Source: Neospora caninum Liverpool (Eukaryota; Apicomplexa; Conoidasida; Eucoccidiorida; Sarcocystidae). From it: DNA of 64,000 bases. The stretch is taken from assembly GCF_000208865.1 (NCBI RefSeq), contig NC_018395.1, positions 3,630,606-3,694,605 of the forward strand, read 5' to 3'. A program made the translations under genes and the position numbers. Positions 23,492 through 34,047 of the stretch are shown here, in pieces (position 1 is the stretch's first letter; each line of letters begins with the position of its first letter). The notes beneath the pieces are model-generated. The model ran no database searches, was not told the DNA's origin, and worked only from the letters and a program-made list of their open reading frames with translations.

Positions 23492-25002
23492 ATGGCGCAA
23501 GTCCTTCAGACTCTCGTCGACCGTAAGTCCGCCTCTCCTCCCTCACAGTGTCGTCTTCATCCTTGTTCTCCTTTCGGTCATCCGCCCTTCCCCCCTTCCC
23601 TCTCGTCCGTGAGTCCGCCCCGTGTAGCGTGGTGTGTTTCTCTTCTTCTTCTCTGTGTATTTCGGAATCTCTTCCTCGCGACGATTTCTCTCTTTCCAAC
23701 ACATTCGCCCCGTACCGGTTCTCTTCTTCGTGCTCTCCCTCGCTGTCGCTCTGAACCACCCTGGACCGAGACTGCCGCTTTCTCTCTCGGGGTCACAGGA
23801 TTTCTTGTTCCTCCTTCTTTTTCAACGGGAGATTGTAAACTCTAGGTTTTTCCCCCTCTTTTCTTGCAGAAAAAGTCGAGATTGTCACTGTCGACGGGCG
23901 CGTCTTTGTCGGCACGCTGAAGGGGTTTGACCAGAGCACAAACTTGATTCTGGACAAATGCGAGGAACGCATTTATAGCCTCGATGCGGCGGTCGAACAA
24001 ATTGCTCTCGGCCTCTATCTAATTCGAGGCGACAACATGTGAGTCACCTTTTTTTCCATGCACTAATAAACACAGACATGCAGCTACGCGCATATATATA
24101 TATGTATATATATATATATCTTATATGTATATATAATATATATTTATAATGCTGTTTGGGTCGGCCTCTTTCCTTTGAATGAAAAGCGGGAACAGTACGT
24201 GGACGCAATACCATTCGGAGCATGTGGGTTCTCCTCGATATACTCGTGCATGCACCTGAAAATACAAGCGTCGGCTCGGACAGCTGGAGATTCCCTCGTG
24301 GCACGCAGAGACGCACACGGAAAAAACTCTGAATTTATTTGCATGCATAGCTACATACCTTTCTATGTGTAAATATGGGGATATGCGTTGTTTATTATAA
24401 TAGGGGGTGCATAAGTGGGGATATTTTGTACCTGTGCCCATAAAGAGTTTGCTTCTGTGTGCGCCTTTTTTCTTTGTAGCGCGGTCGTTGGAGAGGTGGA
24501 TGTGGAGGTAGACGAGAGCATTCAGCTCTCATCGGTTCGCGCAGCTCCTCTTAAGCCGGTAAGATCTCTCTTTCTCCCGTTTTTTCTCGCTTCTTCTTCT
24601 TTTTTCAACACCTCCAGATCCTGTGACTCAATGAGGATCACGAAATGGCCTCGCCGATTCTGCTCCAGTCCTAACTATCCATCTGCTGTCTTCCCCTTCC
24701 CGCCACCACTTTTGATTCTTTGTAGCTTGAGTCGCCCGTCATACAGTCCCCTAAAAGCCGTCTGCTTCCCATGTTATCTGTCGTGTTGCCCGAAAACACA
24801 ATTTTCTCTGCTTGATTACCCCCCGGTGCTGCAATCCACTTTTTCTACTGGCAAGGCCCGGGTTAAACAGCATATGCACAGGTACCGCCAGGCCGTTCAT
24901 ACTGCATGATCTTTCTTTTCTTTCGTTGAATAGAAGAAGGAGAGGCTGTACGTAAACTTGTTGATAGGTGCTCTCCTTTCTTCACAGCTCCAAACCATGT
25001 AG
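23492..25002 (+). CDS. LSM8: U6 snRNA-associated Sm-like protein LSm8 (97 aa, 4 exons)
   Basis: LSm8 is the subunit that makes the Lsm2-8 ring nuclear; the ring binds the 3' end of U6 snRNA for splicing. Exons are 23492-23522, 23870-24038, 24480-24558 and 24988-25002, with phases 1, 2 and 0. The start sits in ACAAGATGG. The Sm1 motif (VEIVTVDGRVFVGTLKGFDQ, then NLILD) and Sm2 motif (LGLYLIRGDNIAVVGEV) match LSm8 rather than other LSm proteins, and the C-terminus PLKPLQTM resembles the short PLKP tail of plant LSm8. Length (97 aa) fits the family (about 96). The last exon encodes only four residues and a stop. It has a strong pyrimidine tract and acceptor at 24987. Two other acceptors (24723 and 24933) would give longer tails and cannot be excluded. 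Confidence 0.9.
24092..24149. repeat. (TA)n-rich tract in LSm8 intron 2
   Basis: Interrupted TA repeats within the 441-bp second intron of LSm8. Confidence 0.9.
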
Positions 25003-26445
25003 GAAAAAGACGATTTGTGGTTTTTCTAGTCTGCAGCCCGAAATGTTTAAAAACGAGGTATCAACTCGCTTCTCACCGCTTTCTGGAGTTGTCCATAAAT
25101 TGAAGCAAAAAAACTGTGTTTTCTCTAGGAAGCCGATCGAAATGCATGCATACAGGGCTTCTTGAGAACTGCTGCTGGTGTTCCCAGATGAAACCGTAAC
25201 GGCAGAAGACGACCTTCAAGTTTGCCACCGAGAAGGCTGAAGGCCATGGAGAACAGAGGTGTTTATTTTGATCTCAAGTCTAGCGCTCGGAAGAGATGAG
25301 AGGCTGTTTTCCATCTTGAGTGAATCTCGAAGCCTTGCTCTTTGTGCGTTGCTGTCTTCGCCGTGGCCCAGGCCGTGCGCGTTGTCTTCCCTGCGTCTCC
25401 AGGATCGCAACATCTGTCGTCTTTCTTCCCTGTTTTTTGTCGACCGGCCTCTCGCGACTCTAGTTTCTCTCTGCGTCGCCCATGCACGATGAATACAACG
25501 GTTCCCTTCTCTCTCTTCTGTTCCCGGAAGGCGCAGGGCCGTGAATCCGAAGTGAATCATGCGGATAGACTAGCAAGTGGCAAGGGATTGGGAAGACGCG
25601 ACACATTTGGGGAAGCAGAACTTCTTTGCCTCCACGAGTCTAGCGCAGCATTGAATTCGACTGGATCTATCCCACACAGTTCAGATATTAAAGCCAGTTC
25701 GGTAGGTGTGATTCGCACACGAGTGTCGCCCACTGAACGTAGATCCACCTCGAAATCTCTCGTTCGTCCGTCCACAGGAAGCGCTCACTTTCCTCTCCCT
25801 GTAACTTACAGGGTGCTGACGTCTCCTTCGGAAGTACGTCGTTTGTCCTAACAGCGGCAGTATGCATGAAAGCCGCGCTCTACCGTCTCATCGGTTCTGT
25901 TTGCTGGTTTTCAAAATCTTTAGCCCGGTGCAAGAAACGCGACTCAACCAGCGACTGATGGAAATGAAAAACTGGCAGTAAAACGCACACCAAAGAAGTG
26001 AAACGGTTGGGTCTCTCAGAAAATCCCCGAAAGCCGCCGAACGCACCACAAGAAATCAAACCCCGGAAGCATGAGCCTGTCGCCTTCATGTGGAGCTTGC
26101 AACTCTTACGGCCGCGTTTTTCACGCCACCGCCGTTCTAGAGTTGTGCTCCATTTCGGCGAATGCTCGCCGGCTCTCTTCCCGCACTTCTGTGTGTCGTC
26201 TACCGTCTTTCGCCAAAGCTTTTCTGGAGGTCTTCCCAGTCCAAAACACACTCATGCAGCTCTTCCAGCAGCACACATCTGCCGCGCTCCGTCGCTGCAG
26301 GCAGGAGGATGTAGCAATTCCGTTTCGGCGTTCGATCAGCCTACTTCCTTCCCCCGCTTTCCTCTTCTTCAAATGTGTCGTTTATCTTCAACTTCGGTTA
26401 TCACAGCAAGTATATTCTTGTCTGTTGCCAAGGGTTGTCAGGTCT
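25003..26445. other. Convergent intergenic region (3' UTRs)
   Basis: It lies between the LSm8 stop and the stop of the minus-strand 805-aa gene. Frames at 25342-25851 and 25998-26588 (+) are open but lack motifs, and the second runs antisense into the neighbouring coding region. A TGCATGCA element lies near 25143. No gene is supported. Confidence 0.55.
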
Positions 26446-28863
26446 TCACTTTGTCCCTTCCGTTGCCGGACGCTTTCCCAGAAACCCTTGCTTCACCCCT
26501 TGATCGTCGTTCTCTGTCCTCGTTTCACCTTCTTGGCCTTCAACTGTGTGTTCAGCCACATGTGCAACTGTGCGTCCGCGCTTATTAGCTGCCGGTATTT
26601 CCTTGTCAGAGATAGCCGCGTCTGAACTCGGCGCCTCTTGAAGCATCACTTGTCGCCTCCACATGTCCAACCACCTCAGAAACAAAAACGAGAGCAGCCA
26701 CGTATCTGGGAAGGCTTGCATGTGCTGAGAGCTCAGCGGTCGTCGCCATTTGCCGGCTTCTGTGTTTCTGTCTGTCTTCTGCGTCGCTGTCCAAGCGTCT
26801 GACCTGACTGACCACTGAGATAGGGGTTCATTGTCGCGGGATTCATGACTGGATACCCTGGGCGTTTTCTGACTGCTGGGATGACTAGACACAGCGACGT
26901 CGCTATATGGGACGCCTAAAGCATGTGCTGCTAGCCTAAGATAAGGCGCAGAAGCGTCCGAAACAGAGTGCGAAGGGTTTTCAGAGGTTTCGCCATGATT
27001 CCTGTTTGCGGTAGAGATTTGGCTCGACGAAAACGTTCGCCCCTCGTCGACAGTCTTGTAATCCTGATCTCTCTCTCGCAAATTCTGGGGGGAATGGAGC
27101 GATAAAGATTCCCCTTGGTGTATCGAATTTGTCTCACCGTTTCCAAGGTGATGCTGAAGATAGAGGGTATAGTAGATTCCAACCGCGGCCCTAAGAATAT
27201 CCTCTTCGGAGACCAGACTGCTAAAAATATCCGCTCGCGTTCTTTTCCCTGTTTGCTGCTCGTTGGTCGCGCCCGCCGCCACTTGCCTGGCCTCTGGTGG
27301 ATCTGCAAGTCGGTGAAATGCGACAAAGCCAGATTCCGCGGCGATCCACTGACTGAGCCGGTCCGAGAGATTGGAGAATGTCAGGGGATGCTCACTCTGA
27401 TTTGAGGTCTTGGGGAGATGAACATATCCCGTGTCTGGTTGACCCGGACTTGGCACGTTGCCGTCCGAGAGCAAAGGAGCGTTTGACGGGTCATCTGAGT
27501 TTTCTGGCGGCCGACTTTCGGCTGAAAAGGCCGTAGAGTCAGCTGCTGGGACGTGGTGCTCTTGCTCACAAGCAACACACAGTTCTTTAGAAGACAACCT
27601 GGGAGACAGGTTCTGTGTGGTAGAAGGGCCAGATGCGCTCGCGTCTGACGTGGCGACCGCTTCCACGTGTGAGGCGAGCCGTTTTTCTCGGTCTTTGGCA
27701 CGATTTGTGCGCTGGAAATCCGCGTGGAACAGAGAAGAATGGTGTCCGGTTACCAGACTTGGTTTCGTGGGGGGAACCGTCCTCGCGTTTTCCATGCTTT
27801 TGGGAACGGCGCTGATTTCTTGATGCGGCAGCACGGGCGCCGCAGCTGGACCCGTTTGCGTGTGCAAGGGCACTCGGGAAAGCGAGACATCTGAGAGCGG
27901 ATTGCTCGAGCTCACGGGACGCAGCGACTGTGAGACAGATTCCGAGGCTGTCGTATCCTCTTTTGATTGAAGAAGCAAGCTAATCTCTCGCGGTTCAATG
28001 TTAAAGAGAACATCGAGGTCACCCAACTGTGTGCCAGCAAACAGCCGCAGTTCCGTTGTGTTGCCCGCGGGCACCTCGGATGGTTCCGTTGCGCCTGGAG
28101 AGGGGAAAGATGAGCTAAAGGGATTTGGCAAGTCCCACGAAGAAGGAAGAATTATTGACGGAGCACCTAGCTGGGCGTGATAGCCCGATGGACTGAGTAG
28201 TGGAGCAACAGAAGACAACGAGGAGAAGTCAGTAGAAAGAAACGGAGACGAACCAAACGATGACCCAGAAACGGATTCAGGGGAGAGGCTGCTAGAAGGC
28301 TTAAAAGGAACCGAAGCTGAATTCGCAAGTTTTGATGTCGGATAGGGCGGGAAAAGCCAGTGAAAGGGCGGCGGAACCTCGCGTTGCGCTTCTTCTAATG
28401 ACTGCGAAGATACCGCACTTTCGGTGTGAGAAAGCGCAGCTGAGCCTTTCCGCCTTGTCCAATAGTGTTTCACAGAGTGATTTGGTAAGCCTATCTTGTG
28501 ACAGTGACGCCTTGTACAGGAAGGGAAACCCGGCTTGGCGGTCTTAGAAAACACCATATCTACGGAATCAGGAATATCAGACGATGAAACGGTTTCAGGA
28601 GAGGCAGCATCAGGAGGCTTGGCTACCGGTGGCAAAGCAACTGGATCAGAGTGGAGAACGGAAGCAGCGAGCAACCCCCCATCCAAATCATCAATGCGGG
28701 CATTTGAGACAGAAGAAACAGGAGGACGCGCAGAAAGAAGTTCGCAAAACTGACAAAAGTTGACTTGTTCCTCATCAAGGTCAAACGCGGCCGCCCTACC
28801 GAGTGGACCTGCAAAACTTAGAGTCAACAAACAAACCAGCAGTGGGAACCTTTCACCCGCCAT
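26446..28863 (-). CDS. Secreted protein of unknown function (805 aa, single exon)
   Basis: I do not recognise the family. The frame is uninterrupted for 805 codons. I chose the ATG at 28863 because its context (GCCAAGATGG) is excellent and because it starts a classical signal peptide: MAGERFPLLVCLLTLSFAG, with likely cleavage after GRAAA (about residue 25). The frame extends 23 codons farther upstream but without another ATG. The mature N-terminus is acidic with an FCQFCELL cysteine pair. Most of the protein is Ser/Pro/Thr-rich and probably disordered. A tryptophan-rich hydrophobic helix near residue 735 (TWLLSFLFLRWLDMWRRQV) is the only candidate membrane-binding or amphipathic segment, and the tail is charged. 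Lack of introns, a signal peptide and low complexity are common in coccidian dense-granule and rhoptry-type exported proteins. That destination is inference, and no RRL-type processing motif is evident. Confidence 0.8.
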   Translation of the reverse strand: MAGERFPLLVCLLTLSFAGPLGRAAAFDLDEEQVNFCQFCELLSARPPVSSVSNARIDDLDGGLLAASVLHSDPVALPPVAKPPDAASPETVSSSDIPDSVDMVFSKTAKPGFPSCTRRHCHKIGLPNHSVKHYWTRRKGSAALSHTESAVSSQSLEEAQREVPPPFHWLFPPYPTSKLANSASVPFKPSSSLSPESVSGSSFGSSPFLSTDFSSLSSVAPLLSPSGYHAQLGAPSIILPSSWDLPNPFSSSFPSPGATEPSEVPAGNTTELRLFAGTQLGDLDVLFNIEPREISLLLQSKEDTTASESVSQSLRPVSSSNPLSDVSLSRVPLHTQTGPAAAPVLPHQEISAVPKSMENARTVPPTKPSLVTGHHSSLFHADFQRTNRAKDREKRLASHVEAVATSDASASGPSTTQNLSPRLSSKELCVACEQEHHVPAADSTAFSAESRPPENSDDPSNAPLLSDGNVPSPGQPDTGYVHLPKTSNQSEHPLTFSNLSDRLSQWIAAESGFVAFHRLADPPEARQVAAGATNEQQTGKRTRADIFSSLVSEEDILRAAVGIYYTLYLQHHLGNGETNSIHQGESLSLHSPQNLRERDQDYKTVDEGRTFSSSQISTANRNHGETSENPSHSVSDASAPYLRLAAHALGVPYSDVAVSSHPSSQKTPRVSSHESRDNEPLSQWSVRSDAWTATQKTDRNTEAGKWRRPLSSQHMQAFPDTWLLSFLFLRWLDMWRRQVMLQEAPSSDAAISDKEIPAANKRGRTVAHVAEHTVEGQEGETRTENDDQGVKQGFLGKRPATEGTK

Positions 28864-30526
28864 CTTGGCGAGGAAACAAGCTGACAAGGACACCCCAGAC
28901 GACACCTGAGCCAGCAAACACAATATTTTCACAAGTAGGAAGATACATCAGACACACACCACGAAGGGGAGAGGAGCCGAAAAACAGCCAAACCCGCATG
29001 GGGCTCAATGGGTCTCCCACGACGCATGACTTTTCTCGAGAACTGGCTACCCTCGTACGCGAGATATGAGCGTTTTTGCTACTCGGCCACGGCTGCGTGG
29101 AGGATTTTACCGGAGCTGTTTACCAAACTCTCTTTGCCGAGAAGCCTAACCCCCCTCAACGACGGGCCCCTTCACCGTGAGTCGGCGCCACGAAGTGCCT
29201 TTTCGCAACGTAACATGATGGTCATGAAAAGCACAATAGAACTTGGATCCGGTAAACACATTCAAGACCTAAACCAGTAGTCCAACTCGTAGTACATACT
29301 CCCCAGAATAAGGAAATCTGGAGGTCGGTGTTATCCCGTACCAAGGTAGTGTTCTCTTCTCACAGACCCCGTACGCGCGCTGATAACAAAACGGTCGCTG
29401 CGTCAAAAAAGGCCATCCTTCCGGTCGCCAAGTTAGCTCTTTCGTTTCTCCCGATCCCTGACTCTTTGCTGATCGCTCACGACTCACCGCAACAGCGCAA
29501 CACGTAACTTCCAGTGTTACGATTGCCTCATAGCTGTACCCTAACCAGTTTTATACTACGTTCCCCTCTCCTTTAACTAGTGATTTGCTCTGTCTTCTCC
29601 GAGAATCGCTGTATTGGCGTGGAGAACTTGTCCACGCCGTTTCCCTATGCCTACTGGCCGCTGGCGTCCGCGCCGCACCGAAACGGAGGTGGAATGCGTT
29701 AGATGAGTGCCCTCAGCTCTTGTCAATAGAAAAGTCCGGCTTCTACTCTTGCATTCATAAACGTTGACATATTCGTGGGAAACACGTCCACACAGAGAGA
29801 TAGAGCTACCGAGTTCTCCGTGTCCAACATCGGCATACATCCAAACAATGCGTTATCCGCAGTTCACAGTCACTTGCATACAAATATGCTCATATAAATA
29901 ATGCGTACATATATATATATATCTGGCTGCAGTGAAGTTTCTGTGTATTTCTCCCTCGAAGTTTCCAACCTTCCTGTGGCACCGAACGCCGACTAGCTCA
30001 GGGAGCGCCTGCGACCACTTTTACACACGCTGCGTGATGGAGAAGCAAGTCTGTCGTAGGGATCGTCTACGTGTGTTTCGGAGTGTCGCGTACCCGAGAC
30101 AGGGTTGTCCAGGTTCAGCAATCTGGTTTTGTTCCGGCGCCCAGATAGTGTATGCACACCTGCAATGCAGCTGTATTTCACATGAATCGACCGGGGAGAG
30201 ACAGCGGCTCGGCCGCAAACACGAAAAGGCAACGTTGACTGTTTGAAGGCTCCACGGACACAGAACGGAGAGAAAAGGCACGGAAAGAAACAGAGGTTTC
30301 TCTCATGAAATCTGCATTTACAAATACAGTGAAGTACGGTGATCGAAATCGCAAACAGGACACATCAGAGACACAACAGGACGCCTTCCATGTGAAGCTC
30401 CAAGAGACGGGTCACTTCCCTTCTCTTCATCACCCTCCTCTGCGGAAAAACCACCTTCGCTCATCTCAACAGAAATCTTTCAGAAACAACAGTTCACAAA
30501 CAATGCGTTATGTATATATATATATA

Positions 30527-30563
<37 letters not shown>

Positions 30564-31018
30564 ACGTATAGGTATATACAGGCAGCTTTATGAAAAGAAA
30601 GACATACAGAGACTACGAGGAGCATCGAGGCTAGCAAAAGAAGATATATATATATATATATATATATGGGTAAAGGCAAGCACGTACGTACACAGAGCAG
30701 GCATGAAGAGCAGCTCGATTCTTCACAAGAGCTGGTGACAAAACTAGTCATCGCCCCCGCGCCTCCGCTGCATTGAACAGTCTTTTTGGTTCCCCACAAG
30801 GAAGTGCCATGAGATGTGGACAACCCCTTGGTTTCACCATCTATACATAGACTTGCATAGAGATACACCTACGCACACATCTGTGCCTATAGGCATGTAT
30901 ATGCCTGTGCACGCGCACGCACGTATGTGCATTTTTCGCTCGTTGCATGCATTTCCGTTGTTTCCCTTTCGGCAATGGAGCTCGTTCGTGAAACGGTGGA
31001 GGAATGTGCGTTCCTGCT
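28864..31018. other. Intergenic region between two minus-strand genes
   Basis: It should contain the promoter of the 805-aa gene (right of 28863) and the 3' UTR of the adaptor-like gene (left of 31019). No supported ORF was seen. It has (TA)n tracts at 29908-29922, 30511-30580 and 30643-30667, and a GTGTATGCACACC element near 30149. Confidence 0.55.
30511..30667. repeat. (TA)n microsatellites, two tracts
   Basis: TA-rich tracts at 30511-30580 (interrupted by ACGCA and GTATACGTATAG) and 30643-30667, about 350-500 bp beyond the stop of the adaptor-like gene. Confidence 0.9.
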
Positions 31019-34016
31019 TCAGCTGGAAGACAGAGGCAAGGCGGCAGGTTGCGGCGTGGCGATTTGGAGACTAATGAGATCTCGAATTCCGCGACTCAGG
31101 ACGTGGCAGTCGGAGCGCACGACCAGGCGGCATTTCCCGTGGTGTCTGCCGCGGCCCATTTCGAGGCTGAAAAAAACAGACACCGAACTCGAAGAAGGCG
31201 TTTCAGGCAGGCAAGGAGACGAAAAAAGTACAATCAGACCCCAGCCGCCACCGCAGAAAGACGCGAGACGCGCCGCCCGCGACTCCACGAAGGAGGACCG
31301 CGTGTAGCTGCGGCAAAACGAAAGTGTGGCGACGCTGACGAACCGAGGTGAGGAAAGGCAGTGCAAAAGAGACAGGAGGTAAAGCGAGAGTTAAGAAAAG
31401 GGAGAAACGACAAAAAACGCGCGTGAGGTACATGCAGACGAAGCACAGCACGTGGAGAGAGTGCGACAGAAGCATCATCGACAAAGCCACGTGGCGCAGC
31501 AACCAGGCAGCGTCAGAGGCTGCGATTTCCGGACTCTCCTTCTCTTCCTCTATACTTCCGCTTTGTCTCGTCTGTTTCTGCGCAGCTTCTTCTTTCTCTG
31601 TTAACCTCACACCACGACAAAGCGCAACCTCCCTCACGCCCGCTTGCATTTCTCGTGTTTCTGCCGCCTCGCTTTTTCACCCTTTGCTTACCGCACGAGA
31701 ACAATCGAGAGAGGAATCGCCTGGTCGGAGGCGCTGGGAGGGAACGCGCCGGCCAGGACGAGGTTCTCTGGGTTCGGGTCAACCTTTCGACACAGCGAGA
31801 GTGCTCTGCCCTGAAGAGATCGCAGAAAAACGCGGATTTCACTCGCGCATCCCAGCTAGGCGCCAAAAGATCTGGACATACACACCGCGGTCGGGTGTCC
31901 CCGCGAGAAGAGGAAAAAGCCAGAGAACGAAAGAAGCGGGCCTTTTTGCCCCCGGCGCCGAACGCGCGAGGGGTGCTGAGGTCTGCCAGTGCCTCCCGGT
32001 CGCACCGTCGAGAGCTTTGGACGGAGAAAACCAGAAAAACGCGGGAGCGACAAAAAGCCGAACTTTCGCTCTCTCCGGCGCCCGCTGCAATGCCGCCCCG
32101 AAAGAGACACTTACCAGCTGGGACGCCTGCGCGACGGTGAGCAGGGATCCCCGGAACCGCGGATGGAGATTGACGACGCAGGAGGCTGCAGAGAGAAGAC
32201 ACCGGACTCCAGGAGACCTCGCTGGGGATCTAGACACGCCCCAGACACACACGCTCCATTTTCAGGAGACAAAAACCTTTGTCTTTGTCTTGGACATACA
32301 CATTCGGAGCGGAGAGCGAATGCGCAGGACGGAGGCAGAACAGGGGAGAGGACGGCGATCCCTTCGTTTCTTTTTTTGCCAAAATTCTGGATGGTGCTGT
32401 CTGCGTGTGAGCTTCAAGACCCACGTTCCTCGACAAGACACTGGCCCCATTCGCCGCAAAATTCGGCTGCGAAGAGAACGTTCTGCTCTCCACATGCACC
32501 ACCGGGCGGGGCTACCTTTTGCCTTTCCTTACTTTCCTTCAACACGAATCTCTCGTTTTTCCAGAAGACGAAGAACTCCTCGGCGCCCACGTCGCGTCCC
32601 TCCGTGAACTTCGAGACAGCGATCGGAAGCGTAACGGCCACGCTGCGAGGTGTATTGTCGGCGAGTCTGCAGAGCGCGTGGGAAGGAAGAGCGCGGAAGG
32701 AAGAGAGAGCCAAGCGCCGTGAGAGCAGAAGTGCGCACACGCGAGCTTGGAAAGCGACACCCGAGGCATGCACTGGAGACAGACGAGGTCTTCTCGAGAT
32801 GAAGAAAGGAGAGAGGTGGACAGTGAGAGGAAGCGCCGAAGAGGACGACGCACAGGCAGGAGAGAGAACAGGAGCAGAACTCGGAGGGGGAAAACGGCTG
32901 AAGAAAAAGGGAGGAAAAAGAAACCCTAAACCGTAAGCGAAAATGGAGAAAGAGAACGAAGAAGCAAACCACCAAAAACGGCCCGTCATTGCCATGGGTT
33001 TGTGTGAACGCGACTGTGTGTTTATCCTTACAGAAAATCCAGTCGCAGCGAAGGCCATTCGTCGAAAGGGGCAAAACACTCGAGCGCCACTTCCTGCAAA
33101 AAAACAGGCACACCACAACACAATCCCTCTCAGAACAGCACAGCAACCGACCCCACCCAATACGCAAATCCGCATTGGGGTTTACAGAAAACTCGATGGA
33201 CGGCGCACCGGACTCATTCACTAAAGGGACCCAGGTGAAGATCCACGTGGAAAGATCTCGACACATGGGCACTGGTGCACGCTTGTCATCCGAAGTTTTC
33301 CCGTTCATTCCCGAAACTTTCCCGAGAGACGAGCTTCTTTGCTGATTTCGTTTTATCTCGACAAAATTCAAAGTGAATCTAGGAGACAAGGGAAGATACA
33401 CACAAACCCTTCCAACGTTCGACTTGTCTATCTCCGTCGGTCGATACACGATATGTATATTTATACGTTGATGTATGCGTGTATATATATATATATATAT
33501 ACATATGCAGAAAGAAATTTCGACACTTTCGCTCTGTGTGTAACGGTGAAGCACGCACGTGTTAAGGCATAAGTGATAAAGCACACGTCAGTCTCCGCAC
33601 ACATCTATCTTTAGAAATGTGTGTTTATACGGAGGAAAGAGACACTGGGCGCTGGGTGTTTTGACGCGTCTTACCTGGCAGATTTGTTGCTTAGGCGCGA
33701 GAATGGCAGGCATCGCAGAAGTTTGGAGAAGAAGCGACTCAGCTTGTGGATTCAAGAAGGAAGTCGCGAAGTTCTGCAAGAGGCCGCTCGTCTTGTTGCC
33801 GTAGTAAATCGACACTCGACCTGTCAATCCGGTGTACGCACTCTTGATGCCGATCTGACAAGAAGCAAAAAGAGACTCCACACAACTCGCGGGCGCTCTT
33901 TCCCGACCGCGCAGGTGGACGGATACACACTCCTACATGCCAAGACACACAGTTTCTACATCTCCATACGCACAAATGCATGCATCTGCTTGCATACACG
34001 CAGACATACACGTCTT

Positions 34017-34047
<31 letters not shown>

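Noticed and set aside
32230..32502. Possible extra ear exon (reads PNFAANGASVL)
   Set aside because: It resembles part of the ear platform, but no donor gives the needed phase. The DPNP motif of the platform is found instead in the exon at 31810-31692, which fits fully.
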